This document shows, piece by piece, positions 7,670-14,356 of a DNA stretch of 14,356 nt. The position numbers and the translations under genes are program-made. Each line of letters opens with the position of its first letter. Within the stretch, counting starts at the first letter, position 1. Source of the stretch: Gammaproteobacteria bacterium (GTDB lineage Bacteria > Pseudomonadota > Gammaproteobacteria > HK1); contig JAGRHX010000823.1 of the NCBI GenBank assembly GCA_020444775.1, forward strand, positions 1 to 14,356. Direction: 5' to 3'. Under the pieces are notes generated by a model. The model saw nothing but the letters and a program-made list of their open reading frames with translations. It ran no database searches and was not told the DNA's origin.

Positions 7670-8251
7670 TCACGTTCTCGCTCCCGGGTCCGTCGCATCC
7701 GACTGGCGAAGCCGTCCCAGGCGTAGTCGCAATCGCGCCGCGAGCGCTCCCAGCGCCAGCGCGATCGAGGCCGCGATGCGCGGCGCCGAATCGCTCGCAT
7801 GGGCGTTCAGCCCGGCGATCACGGCGGCGACACACATCAGGACCAGCAGCAGATTCGCCACCCGTTGCGCGGCTGAAGGCGCGGTGCGTGCCCCAACGTA
7901 GACGAGTGCAAAAGCAAAGCCGGCACTGGACACCACGGCGGTCGACACGGCGCTCATCGACTCCGGCGTTTGCAGCACCCCGCACAGCACCTTGACAGGC
8001 AAGGAGACGAACATCGCGGTGGCGATTCCGGCCAGCAGGCTGCCGGGAATCAACAGCAACCAACGTAGGGCGATGAACCAGGGTGCTTCGCAGAGGCCTC
8101 GCAAGCCCTGGCCGGTACGCTGCGCGTCACCGCCGTCCTGGTCGGCGCCCCGGGACGCGGCGCTGGTCACCGGCGGTGGACCCGACTGCTCCGGGCCATC
8201 GGCAGGTCGTTCGGCCGGTCGTGGCGAGCATGGCTTGTCCGGACTGCTCAT
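7670..8251 (-). CDS. Hypothetical membrane protein, four probable helices
   Basis: Not recognised. The 193-residue product has a polar, Pro/Gly/Asp-rich N-terminal tail of about 50 residues, then four hydrophobic segments near 58-84, 100-121, 127-150 and 156-174, and an Arg-rich stretch RLRLRLGRLR followed by a polar end. The Arg-rich end after the last helix suggests that side is cytoplasmic, and with an even number of helices the N-terminal tail would be cytoplasmic too. The overlapping frame at 7590-8063 encodes an Arg/Ala-rich polar protein and is judged a shadow. Upstream of the ATG there is no clear Shine-Dalgarno; instead a small perfect dyad (ATCGA CAA TCGAT, 8258-8270) occupies that position. 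It lies between an alpha/beta hydrolase and a thioesterase on the same strand with 131- and 99-base gaps, so co-transcription is possible but not evident. Confidence 0.7.
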   Translation of the reverse strand: MSSPDKPCSPRPAERPADGPEQSGPPPVTSAASRGADQDGGDAQRTGQGLRGLCEAPWFIALRWLLLIPGSLLAGIATAMFVSLPVKVLCGVLQTPESMSAVSTAVVSSAGFAFALVYVGARTAPSAAQRVANLLLVLMCVAAVIAGLNAHASDSAPRIAASIALALGALAARLRLRLGRLRQSDATDPGART

Positions 8252-8382
8252 GAGCGAATCGACAATCGATGAAGTCTTGCGATCGGGCGTGATGGCGCGC
8301 TACTTGTCGGTGCGCGGCCAGCCAGCTACCCCCCCGTGGGCGCTGCTACGAGAATGGCACGCGCGTGTGCGGAACGGCTCGA

Positions 8383-9273
8383 CTAGGAGGATCCGCTCAG
8401 GCCCAGGATCGAACCGGTGGTGGAACGAGGGTCTCGCATCGGCCAGCGGCCGCTCTGTACCTGGGTCAGGAACTGCTCGACCGCCGTGTTGAAAGCGGCC
8501 ACCGCCTCCAGATTGATGGTATGACCGGCGTTCGGCAGCACGACCAGAGCGGACGACGGAATCACCCGCTTCAGGAAGACGTTCGGCAGCAGGCACGGGT
8601 CGTCCTCGTCGCCCGTGATGACAAGGGTCGGCACGCGAATCTCACGAAGCCCGGCTTCCAGTTCGTACAGGGACGGGCGGCTCTTCTGCACGCCGCGTAG
8701 CGTGTTGGCCGCCCCCAACAAGGAATGCTCGGACAGCTGCTGGCGAAATTCCGCCCAGCCCCGGGGGTCCTGATTCTGGAACTGGACACGGGTCGGGCCC
8801 AGCGAGTAGGCATTGGTGAAGTCCTCCGCCGAACCCTTCTCGACCAACCGGGCGGTGGCCTCCGCTTCCGCCTGGAACTGCTCGCGTCGGTCTGGCTCGG
8901 CCCCATAGCCGCAGCCCGCGACGACCAGTGACAATGCCCGGTCGGGATGGTGCAGGCCAAAGTGCAGGGTTGCGAATCCGCCCATCGACAGCCCGCAGAC
9001 ATGCGCTCGCTGGATCTTCAGACCGTCAAGGACGGCGAGCAGATCGAGCCGCGCGCGATCCTGCGAGTAGCGCTCGGCCTCGGCAGGCACGTCGGAGGGC
9101 GGATAGCCGCGCGCGTTGTAGGCGATGGTGCGAAAACGTCGCGAGAAGTGGCGTAGCTGCGGCTCCCAGCTTCGATGGTCCCCGGCGAATTCATGCACGA
9201 AGACCAGCGGCTCTCCGGCGCCGGCCTCCTCGTAGTAGAGCTTCACATCGTCATCAGTCGATACGTACGGCAC
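8383..9273 (-). CDS. Alpha/beta hydrolase, GTG start
   Basis: 296-residue alpha/beta-fold hydrolase with an intact triad: nucleophile Ser96 in GLSMGG, probable acid Asp224 in TGDEDDP and His251 in NAGHTIN. The oxyanion-hole segment is VHEFAGDHRSWE rather than the common HGxGG, which marks a recognisable subgroup of esterase/enol-lactonase-like proteins, together with YNARGYPPSDVP. The substrate is unknown. The longest frame would begin at 9315 with 14 extra residues, but GTG at 9271-9273 has GGGGAGGAG five bases upstream and places the start directly before PYVSTDDDVKLYYEEAG, the normal first strand; I therefore use GTG. The C-terminal tail of about 20 residues after FLTQVQSGRW is not conserved in appearance. 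It follows the haem sensor gene by 105 bases on the same strand. Confidence 0.9.
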   Translation of the reverse strand: MPYVSTDDDVKLYYEEAGAGEPLVFVHEFAGDHRSWEPQLRHFSRRFRTIAYNARGYPPSDVPAEAERYSQDRARLDLLAVLDGLKIQRAHVCGLSMGGFATLHFGLHHPDRALSLVVAGCGYGAEPDRREQFQAEAEATARLVEKGSAEDFTNAYSLGPTRVQFQNQDPRGWAEFRQQLSEHSLLGAANTLRGVQKSRPSLYELEAGLREIRVPTLVITGDEDDPCLLPNVFLKRVIPSSALVVLPNAGHTINLEAVAAFNTAVEQFLTQVQSGRWPMRDPRSTTGSILGLSGSS

Positions 9274-9278
9274 GCCGG

Positions 9279-9287
9279 CTCCTCCCC
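9279..9287 (-). promoter_or_regulatory. Strong ribosome binding site choosing the hydrolase start
   Basis: GGGGAGGAG on the minus strand, five bases from GTG 9273-9271. It lies inside the longest open frame, so it argues that the upstream 14 codons are not translated. A small dyad (GGGATC 9290-9295 with GATCCC 9302-9307) lies just upstream of it on the minus strand. Confidence 0.75.
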
Positions 9288-9378
9288 TCGGGATCGCGTC
9301 GGATCCCCGCTTCATTCCAATTGCACTGTGATTTCGCGCCGTTGACCACCACGATCAGGGCGCCACCCACGCCCGGTC

Positions 9379-10248
9379 TCATTCGAGCATGCCGATGGCC
9401 CGCTCGAGACTGCGCCGCATGCGGTTGAAGGACGTGCCCAGCGTCGACACCTCGTCGGCTCCGTCGGACTGGAACTCCGCGACCGCGAAGTTGCCCTTGC
9501 TGACCTCGTCGGCGGTTGCCGCCATGCGGGTGATTGGCCGGATGATGATACGGCTGAGCATCACGTTGAGCACGATGATGATCACCATGAACACACCGAC
9601 GAGCGCACCCATGAAGGTCAGGAAGGCCTGACGGGCATGCTCGAGCGGCAGCGACATGGGTACCGATACGATCTGCGCGCCGACGATCTCGTTCAGCTGC
9701 CAGCCAAAGCCGTTGTTACGACCGTACTTGGCAATCATCGGCGCCGGCGCTGCTTCCGGCGTGCTATGACATGCCAGGCAGGCGCCGTTGGAGATCTTGA
9801 TCGGACGCGCCATGTACAGACTTTGGCCGGTCGGCGTATCGCGCACACCGGTCAGCGAGTCACGACCGCCGAAATTGCGGAACTCCTGGATGATGTCGGT
9901 CTCCCAATCGGTCGCGCGGTCGCGTGGATTGGTCGGATTGAGGGTCGCTTCCTTGTAGGTGTAGTCGTTGTGTTGCTCGCGTAGCTTGTCGAAAGCCTGG
10001 GTCGCGGCGTAGGCCGGCACCGTCTGCGGATGGAACTCGTCGACCATCAGTGGCAGCAGCAGCGGCCGGATCTCGGCAACCGTGTAGCTGCGCATCGCCA
10101 GTGCCGCTTCCATCATCAGACCGGCGGTCTGCAACACCTCCCGCTCGGCGTTCTTCCTCAGGATTCGATAGGAGAGCACGCCGGTGACCACCAGCCCCAG
10201 ACTCAGCACCAGGACCAGCACGAGGTTGAATTTCGCCGTGAGCTTCAT
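9379..10248 (-). CDS. Membrane haem-sensor protein: DUF3365 (Tll0287-like) plus HAMP, no output domain
   Basis: 289 residues: a first membrane helix at 8-26, a periplasmic domain to about 205, a second helix near 208-231 and a HAMP linker to about 282. The periplasmic part has the Tll0287-like (DUF3365) pattern, including MARPIKISNGACLACHSTPE with one c-type haem motif CLACH (157-161) and the typical GFGWQLNEIVGAQIVSVPM segment. Proteins of this domain bind a single c-type haem and are thought to sense redox state or small ligands. The HAMP part IIRPITRMAATADEVSKGNF is normal, but the protein stops seven residues after it, with no kinase, cyclase or methyl-accepting domain. Output must go through a partner; the Ser/Thr kinase gene 164 bases upstream on the same strand is the obvious candidate, which is inference. 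ATG is preceded by GAGGAAG. Confidence 0.9.
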   Translation of the reverse strand: MKLTAKFNLVLVLVLSLGLVVTGVLSYRILRKNAEREVLQTAGLMMEAALAMRSYTVAEIRPLLLPLMVDEFHPQTVPAYAATQAFDKLREQHNDYTYKEATLNPTNPRDRATDWETDIIQEFRNFGGRDSLTGVRDTPTGQSLYMARPIKISNGACLACHSTPEAAPAPMIAKYGRNNGFGWQLNEIVGAQIVSVPMSLPLEHARQAFLTFMGALVGVFMVIIIVLNVMLSRIIIRPITRMAATADEVSKGNFAVAEFQSDGADEVSTLGTSFNRMRRSLERAIGMLE

Positions 10249-10412
10249 TGTTGTCGCTTCCTCATTCAGCGGCGCGGGCGGACGATGGGTGGACGTTGGC
10301 GGAGACCGATCTGCGCGGCCTCGGTGAACCGGGATGAATGGCCATCAGCGCTCGAGCAAGCCGAGCCCATCGGGTTGCCGCACTCGGACACGGCTACGGC
10401 GGCCGGGTACTC

Positions 10413-11780
10413 TCAACGCATGGCATTCAGGAACTGACGTTTCTCGTTGTCGTCGTCCAGCTCGGCGGCGAGCGCGGCGATCAGGGTCTTCTTGTCGATG
10501 CTGTTCTGCGCGGCCCGACGCACCAGCACCCGGGCGATGGGCCCCAGGTGCTCGGCCAGCGCCGCCTGGGCACGTTCGAGCAGGGCCTCGTCCACCGGCA
10601 CACCGGTGTTGGAGCTGGCCGTCACAGCCTCCGCCGCCTGACTCTCGGCCGGCGCAACGGTACCGACGCCAGCCGTGCCATGAGGCATGCCGGGCTCATG
10701 GGGCATGCCGGGCGCTGGCGCCATGGTCTGCCGCGCAGGGACGGCCGTGGCCTGATTCACGCCGGATGGGGCCGGATGCGCGGACGACGGCCGCAGCGTG
10801 TGCAGGGTCGGTGCGACCATCGGCCGGGCTGCTTGCGGCGCGACGGCCTGACTCGCTGCGGGGATGCCGCGCGCGGTGGTCTCACGCACCGGCGCGAGGA
10901 TGTCGAGCAGCTCCAGGGCCGTCTGCGGGCGCTCGGACGGCGGCAGACGCAACATCCAATACAGCGTGTCGAAGAAATTCTGATCGATGCTCTCGGCAAG
11001 CTGCGCCATCGCGGTGTCCAGCGGATCCGAATCACCGGCCTGCAGCGCGACCACTCGCCGCGTTGCTGGCGGCGGCGCTCGACCACACAGCGCATGGAGC
11101 ACCGTCGCACCCAACGCATACAGGTCGGTATACGGGCCCTGAGGCTCCTGCGAATCGTACTGCTCCAACGGCGCGTAGCCCGGTGTGAGCATCACCGTGC
11201 GGCCTCCGGCGCGCTCCTCCAGGGCCTGTCTTGCGGCGCCGAAGTCGAGTAGCACCGGCGGTCCGCTGCGCCGGATCAGGATGTTTGCGGGTTTGATATC
11301 TCGGTGCAGGAACTTCTTTTCATGCACCTCACGCAAACCGCGCAACAGGTGCACGCTGACCGCCAGCGCCTGGCGCTCGGTGAGCTGACCGTATTGCTTG
11401 ATGACCTGATCGAGGGTCTTGCCTTCCTCGTAGTCCATGACGAGGTAGGCCGTGTTGTTCGCTTCGAGAAACCGATTGACGCGAACAATGTTGGGCTGCT
11501 GGAACTTGGCCAGGGTGCGCGCTTCGTCGAGAAAGCGGGACAGCCCGTACTCGAAAGACTCGGCATCGCTCTGGGTGATTGGTCCGAGGGTGGTCTTGTC
11601 GTCACCACGTGCGGCCAACCCACTCGGGAAATACTCCTTGAGGGCGACCGAGCGGTGAAGGTGCTCGTCGTAGGCACGATAGGTGATGCCGAAGCCACCG
11701 ATGCCCAGCACCGACTGGACACGAAAGCTATCGACCACCGAGCCCGGTGGCAGTGCTTGCTCGCGCGCGTCAGAAACCAT
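10413..11780 (-). CDS. Soluble Hanks-type serine/threonine protein kinase
   Basis: 455 residues. The kinase domain (about 15-285) has the glycine loop GIGGFG (26-31), Lys48 in ALKEYFP, Glu86 in the alpha-C helix, HRDIKPAN (159-166, Asp161), DFG (179-181) and TPGYAPLEQY (199-208), so it should be active and of the RD class. A Pro/Ala-rich linker of about 110 residues follows, with a short duplicated APGMPH/EPGMPH unit encoded by two copies of GGCATGCCGGGC 18 bases apart (10684-10695 and 10702-10713). The last 60 residues form a separate helical module, ALLERAQAALAEHLGPIARV and on to the end, which I recall from the tails of other proteobacterial Ser/Thr kinases but cannot name. No transmembrane helix is present, unlike PknB-type kinases, so membrane input would have to come from another protein. 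ATG has only a weak AAGG upstream. It is divergent from lemA. Confidence 0.93.
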   Translation of the reverse strand: MVSDAREQALPPGSVVDSFRVQSVLGIGGFGITYRAYDEHLHRSVALKEYFPSGLAARGDDKTTLGPITQSDAESFEYGLSRFLDEARTLAKFQQPNIVRVNRFLEANNTAYLVMDYEEGKTLDQVIKQYGQLTERQALAVSVHLLRGLREVHEKKFLHRDIKPANILIRRSGPPVLLDFGAARQALEERAGGRTVMLTPGYAPLEQYDSQEPQGPYTDLYALGATVLHALCGRAPPPATRRVVALQAGDSDPLDTAMAQLAESIDQNFFDTLYWMLRLPPSERPQTALELLDILAPVRETTARGIPAASQAVAPQAARPMVAPTLHTLRPSSAHPAPSGVNQATAVPARQTMAPAPGMPHEPGMPHGTAGVGTVAPAESQAAEAVTASSNTGVPVDEALLERAQAALAEHLGPIARVLVRRAAQNSIDKKTLIAALAAELDDDNEKRQFLNAMR

Positions 11781-11990
11781 CGCCAGCCTTGAACCCCAGC
11801 AACCGACTCGATTGTCGACCCGTACCCGTTATCCGGCGCATGTGCGGTTCGGAACGTCCCGAGCCCATGCCCGGCGAACACCGATTTCCGCCACGCCCCC
11901 AAGCGCGGCCCCATCTCCAACAAAGCGCCATTACATGAACCGGCCACTCAGCGCCCGGCCGCTCGTCATGCACACCCACGCTTTCACGGT

Positions 11991-12026
11991 CGCGCCCGGG
12001 TCGGCCAAGGGTCCGACCCGGGCGCG
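11991..12026. terminator. Perfect 14-bp stem hairpin in intergenic region
   Basis: Left arm CGCGCCCGGGTCGG (11991-12004), loop CCAAGGGT, right arm CCGACCCGGGCGCG (12013-12026); every stem base pairs. No T run follows on either strand. Loop bases CAAGG (12006-12010) can pair with CCTTG (12028-12032) just after the stem, which would give a pseudoknot on the plus-strand RNA. It does not follow any annotated gene end, so as a terminator it would end an unannotated transcript or an antisense/leader RNA. A structural or protein-binding role is equally possible. Confidence 0.5.
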
Positions 12027-12074
12027 GCCTTGCTCGAGAGCCGGCAACTCAATGCAAATCCGCATGTTACACGT

Positions 12075-12095
12075 GAATGTTCAGGGAATGTACAG
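12075..12095. repeat. Tandem 10-mers spaced 11 bp, possible operator
   Basis: GAATGTTCAG (12075-12084) and GAATGTACAG (12086-12095) differ at one base and are 11 bp apart, about one helical turn, as in tandem activator or response-regulator sites. A weaker related CATGTTAC lies just before them at 12063-12070. They are about 270 bases upstream of lemA and 300 from the kinase start. Chance cannot be excluded for so short a repeat. Confidence 0.3.
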
Positions 12096-12362
12096 TTCGG
12101 TCGGGATTCCGCGTGACGGCAATGCACTGCATCGTCCCCCTCCGGTCACTCTTGAGTGCGCCGGTCCGGTGGGAACAGAGATTCAAGCTCCTGGTCACGT
12201 GGCCGAAATTCTCCGCTGAAGCGATTCGCGGCGAGCCGAGCGCTGTGCCCCGAACCGGCCGACGGCCGTGCCGATGCTGCCGGCGAAGCGAGAGCAGGTC
12301 TTGCCTGACCCGCTCGGCCCACAGGTTCCCGCCCCGGGGCCTCAATCGAGGAACACGCTCAG

Positions 12363-12938
12363 GTGGATATTCTCGGCTACGTGCTGCTTGCCGGACTTGC
12401 GGCGCTCGCTATCTACGCGGTGAGCATCTACAACCGTCTGGTCAATCTCAAGCACAACGTCACCAAGGCGTTCAGCAACATCGACGTGTTGCTCAAGCAA
12501 CGCCACGACGAGTTGCCCAAGCTCATCGCCACCTGCAAGCAATACATGGCCTACGAGCAGCAGACACTCGAGCGGGTGATCAATGCCCGCGGACGCGTGT
12601 CCGAAGCACGCCAGACCGGCGATCTCAAGGCGCTGGGCGCCGCCGAGGGTGCGTTGCGGGTGGGCCTGGGCAACCTGTTCGCGCTGGTCGAGAATTACCC
12701 AGAGCTCCGCGCCGACCAGAACTTCAAGCATCTGCAAGCGCGCATCTCCGGGCTGGAGAATCAGATTGCCGATCGTCGCGAGTTCTACAACGAAGCGGTG
12801 AACGTCAACAACATCCGCATCGAGGAGTTCCCGGACCTGCTGATTGCACGTCTGTTCAACTTCCAGCATGCGCAGCTGTTGCAGTTCGACGCGACGGAAA
12901 AGGCCGATGTCGACGTCGGCGCCCTTTTCCAGGCGTGA
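12363..12938 (+). CDS. lemA: LemA family protein
   Basis: 191-residue LemA-family protein: one N-terminal membrane helix (about 3-21) followed by a long helical bundle. Conserved stretches are SIYNRLVNLKHNV, NIDVLLKQRHDELP, a central helix with GNLFALVENYPELRADQNF, and NEAVNVNNIRIEEFPDLLIA near the end. The biochemical role of LemA is not established; the family is often next to a TPM-domain or GIDE-domain membrane protein gene, and here a GIDE gene follows after 40 bases, giving a classic pair. The start is GTG at 12363-12365 with GAGGA (12348-12352) ten bases upstream. Note that this is the LemA family of Listeria, not the unrelated sensor kinase GacS once called LemA in Pseudomonas. Length is typical. 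Confidence 0.94.
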   Translation: MDILGYVLLAGLAALAIYAVSIYNRLVNLKHNVTKAFSNIDVLLKQRHDELPKLIATCKQYMAYEQQTLERVINARGRVSEARQTGDLKALGAAEGALRVGLGNLFALVENYPELRADQNFKHLQARISGLENQIADRREFYNEAVNVNNIRIEEFPDLLIARLFNFQHAQLLQFDATEKADVDVGALFQA

Positions 12939-12978
12939 ACGATGTTCCAGATCTGACCGGGCAGACGGCACATCACGC

Positions 12979-13896
12979 ATGGCACTGCGTGCGATAACCG
13001 ACCTGTCCACGGTCCTGCAGGCAGGTCACCTGTCCAGGACCGGCTGGGTCAATTTTGCCTGCTCCGCCGGCTACCTGCTGGTGCTGGTCTTCCTGCCCTC
13101 GAGCATCGGCCTGCCGATCGCGATGGTCGCGAGTGTGATTGCCTGGCGCTTGACGCATCGGCGCGCACATCTGGTGCTCGACACGCCCACCGCCCGCATC
13201 CACAGCGCGGCGCAAGGCTATGTGGAGCTCTGCGGGGTCGCCGAGTTGATGGACGGCGCGACGCCCTTGCAGTACGCCGGTCTGCCCGGCTGCGTGTGGT
13301 TCCAGGTCGTCGCGAGTGAGCAGAACTACGGCTGGCTGGACACCCCGCTGGGGCGGCAACAAAGCGTGCGGGTCTCCGAGGACACTTTCTGGATACGCGA
13401 CGCCACCGGCGTCTGCATCATCGACCCGGACCACGCCGAAGTGCTCGCCTGCCATGCGCGACGCTGGAGCGTCGGAGAGCATCGGTACATGGCCAAGTAC
13501 ATCCGTCCGGGCGACCCGCTCTACGTGCTGGGCGAGCTGCAGACAGTTCGCATCGACGCGAACCTGGACGAGGCCGAGGAGGTGCGCGAGTTGCTACGCG
13601 AATGGAAGCGAGATCCCGCATCCCTGTTGCAGCGCTTCGACCGGAACGCAGACGGCCGTCTGAACGAGACCGAGTGGGCCGAGGCCCGCGCCGCCGCAGT
13701 CGACGAGGTGGAACGGCGACGCGAGCAGCTGAGCCGACAACCGGCGCTGAATCTCATCAAGGCGCCCGCCGACGGACGCCCCTTCCTGCTCGCCACGGAG
13801 GATCCCCAGGGCCTGGGTCGACGCTATCTACGCTGGTCCTGGCTGCATCTGTTCATTGCCCTGGCGACCAGCGTCTACGCGCTGGCGGGACACTGA
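12979..13896 (+). CDS. GIDE-domain membrane protein with EF-hand loop
   Basis: 305 residues from ATG 12979; the frame is open further upstream, but that part overlaps lemA and is a shadow. Hydrophobic N-terminal segments lie at about 24-56 and a last helix at about 286-303, the usual GIDE-family (PF12483) frame with one soluble domain between. Family features are ATPLQYAGLPGCVWFQVV (94-111), IRDATGVCIIDPDHAEV (139-155), YIRPGDPLYVLGEL (174-187) and the end RPFLLATEDP followed by RRYLRWSWLHLF. Eukaryotic relatives are mitochondrial E3 ligases, but the bacterial form has no RING finger, and its role is unknown. Between the two GIDE halves is a canonical EF-hand loop at 221-232 (Asp221, Asn223, Asp225, Gly226, Glu232), followed by a charged helix, suggesting calcium binding. 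It begins 40 bases after lemA with only a weak ribosome site, so co-expression with lemA is likely. Confidence 0.88.
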   Translation: MALRAITDLSTVLQAGHLSRTGWVNFACSAGYLLVLVFLPSSIGLPIAMVASVIAWRLTHRRAHLVLDTPTARIHSAAQGYVELCGVAELMDGATPLQYAGLPGCVWFQVVASEQNYGWLDTPLGRQQSVRVSEDTFWIRDATGVCIIDPDHAEVLACHARRWSVGEHRYMAKYIRPGDPLYVLGELQTVRIDANLDEAEEVRELLREWKRDPASLLQRFDRNADGRLNETEWAEARAAAVDEVERRREQLSRQPALNLIKAPADGRPFLLATEDPQGLGRRYLRWSWLHLFIALATSVYALAGH

Positions 13897-13916
13897 GCTC
13901 GCTGACCTCAGTGCGG

Positions 13917-13939
13917 CCCACGCCCGGTATTACCGTGGG
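13917..13939. terminator. Weak hairpin between convergent genes
   Basis: CCCACG (13917-13922) pairs with CGTGGG (13934-13939) around an 11-base loop, in the 62 bases between the stops of the GIDE gene and the antiporter gene. Only six base pairs and no T run, so the case rests mainly on position. Confidence 0.3.
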
Positions 13940-13958
13940 GCGAGATGGCGGCCTGCCT

Positions 13959-14356
13959 TCAAGCATGTCGCAACCCGGTGCCATTTGCGTCATCGGCGGT
14001 CGGCGCGTCCTGCCCGGCCGCCGACTCGAGCAGCAACATGGTCCGCTCGGCGAGGCCTGAACCCGCACCGTCGTAGAAGTTGTGTGTCCAATCTGCGCCT
14101 GCCGCCTCGATCTTCGCGCACTCCTCGGGAAACGCGTTCACCGCGGTGATCACGCCGCGATAACCGCAACCGCGCAGGTGTTCCGCGGCCAGCACCTTGG
14201 CTTCGACGTCGGGCATCGCAAGCAGTACGGCACGCACACTGTCCATACGCAGCCTCGGCCACAGCCCGCTGTCCTCGGCATCTGCATAGACCACGCGACG
14301 ATGCTCACGCAGATGTCTGGAGACCTTGCCCGGGTCTGAATCGAAGCCAATCACCC
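13959..14356 (-). CDS. C-terminal RCK_N (TrkA-N) part of a probable CPA2 cation:proton antiporter, 5' partial
   Basis: At least 132 residues, open to the window edge; the GTG at 14352-14354 is an internal valine. The visible part is the second half of a Rossmann-type NAD(H)-binding domain: VIGFDSDPGKV (strand with the acidic residues that bind the ribose), RRVVYADAEDSGLW, VRAVLLAMPDVEAKVLAAEHLR, YRGVITAVNAFPEECAKIEAAGADWTHNFYDGAG and a final helix. AMPDxEAK together with the NFY-AG ending is what I recall from the C-terminus of YbaL/KefB-like antiporters, in which the domain gates cation/proton exchange. The membrane part would lie outside the window, so a stand-alone RCK protein or a potassium channel tail cannot be ruled out. 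The last 20 residues are polar and unconserved. Confidence 0.8.
   Translation of the reverse strand, partial: VIGFDSDPGKVSRHLREHRRVVYADAEDSGLWPRLRMDSVRAVLLAMPDVEAKVLAAEHLRGCGYRGVITAVNAFPEECAKIEAAGADWTHNFYDGAGSGLAERTMLLLESAAGQDAPTADDANGTGLRHA

Larger units (their letters stand above)
11781..12362. other. 582-base non-coding region between divergent kinase and lemA genes
   Basis: No frame on either strand has a believable protein here; those that are open are rich in Arg, Pro, Ser and Thr and have no family look. The stretch should hold the promoters of both the kinase (minus) and lemA (plus). It contains a strong hairpin at 11991-12026 and a pair of direct repeats at 12075-12095 in a locally AT-richer patch. 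I find no convincing sigma-70 -35/-10 pair, tRNA or riboswitch fold by eye. Confidence 0.6.

Noticed and set aside
7590..8063. Minus-strand 157-residue open frame overlapping the hypothetical membrane protein
   Set aside because: Arg/Ala/Gly-rich shadow; the other frame shows four clean hydrophobic segments.
8383..9315. Longer hydrolase start at 9315 (14 extra residues)
   Set aside because: The GTG at 9273 has a far better ribosome site and matches the family's N-terminus.
10334..11252. Plus-strand 284- and 304-residue open frames
   Set aside because: Antisense to the kinase; rich in Arg, Ala, Pro or His, with no recognisable domain.
11683..12219. Plus-strand 178-residue frame in the intergenic region
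   Set aside because: Begins inside the kinase gene antisense, crosses the hairpin and has no ribosome site or family features.
12077..12997. Plus-strand 306-residue open frame and minus-strand frame 12342-13010
   Set aside because: Both overlap lemA, which has clear family motifs; the plus frame is Arg/Ser-rich and the minus frame is its antisense shadow.
1..14356. CRISPR array, tRNA, rRNA, insertion sequence or phage gene
   Set aside because: No regularly spaced repeats, cloverleaf, transposase motif or terminal inverted repeats were found on either strand.

Overview
The window is GC-rich, densely packed bacterial DNA that reads as a gammaproteobacterial chromosome. The best family matches (class I DAHP synthase of the AroG type, CysS with the same zinc-ligand numbering as E. 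coli, YidD, GmhB, Trm112/YcaR-like) point that way. A Chromatiales/Ectothiorhodospiraceae-like or Salinisphaera-like lineage is my guess only. No transposase, phage gene, tRNA, rRNA or CRISPR array was seen.

Left part (1-6148). The 3' end of a class I DAHP synthase gene enters on the plus strand and converges, across a strong GC hairpin (784-816), on a six-gene minus-strand cluster that reads hisI > cysS > yidD > M99 (Csd4-like) peptidase > class II DAHP synthase > trm112-like. From cysS onward each gene overlaps the next by 4-19 bases, and hisI is 30 bases from cysS, so this looks like one translationally coupled operon. It mixes histidine synthesis, tRNA charging, membrane-protein insertion, peptidoglycan trimming and entry to the shikimate pathway. 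Two non-homologous-class DAHP synthases therefore face each other tail to tail within 2.5 kb.

Middle part (6149-9378). A short divergent region separates hisI from gmhB (heptose bisphosphate phosphatase, LPS core precursor pathway). gmhB converges on a minus-strand row: a hotdog thioesterase with a TTG start, an unrecognised membrane protein with four probable helices, and an alpha/beta hydrolase whose likely GTG start lies inside the longest ORF.

Right part (9379-14356). A membrane protein with a periplasmic Tll0287-like (DUF3365) domain carrying one CxxCH haem site and a HAMP linker, but no output domain, lies just downstream of a soluble Hanks-type Ser/Thr kinase. I infer that the two may form a haem-linked sensory pair. 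A 582-base non-coding gap holds a perfect 14-bp stem hairpin and 11-bp-spaced direct repeats. Divergently from the kinase run lemA and a GIDE-domain membrane protein that carries an EF-hand calcium loop. The window ends in the C-terminal RCK (TrkA-N) part of a probable cation:proton antiporter on the minus strand.
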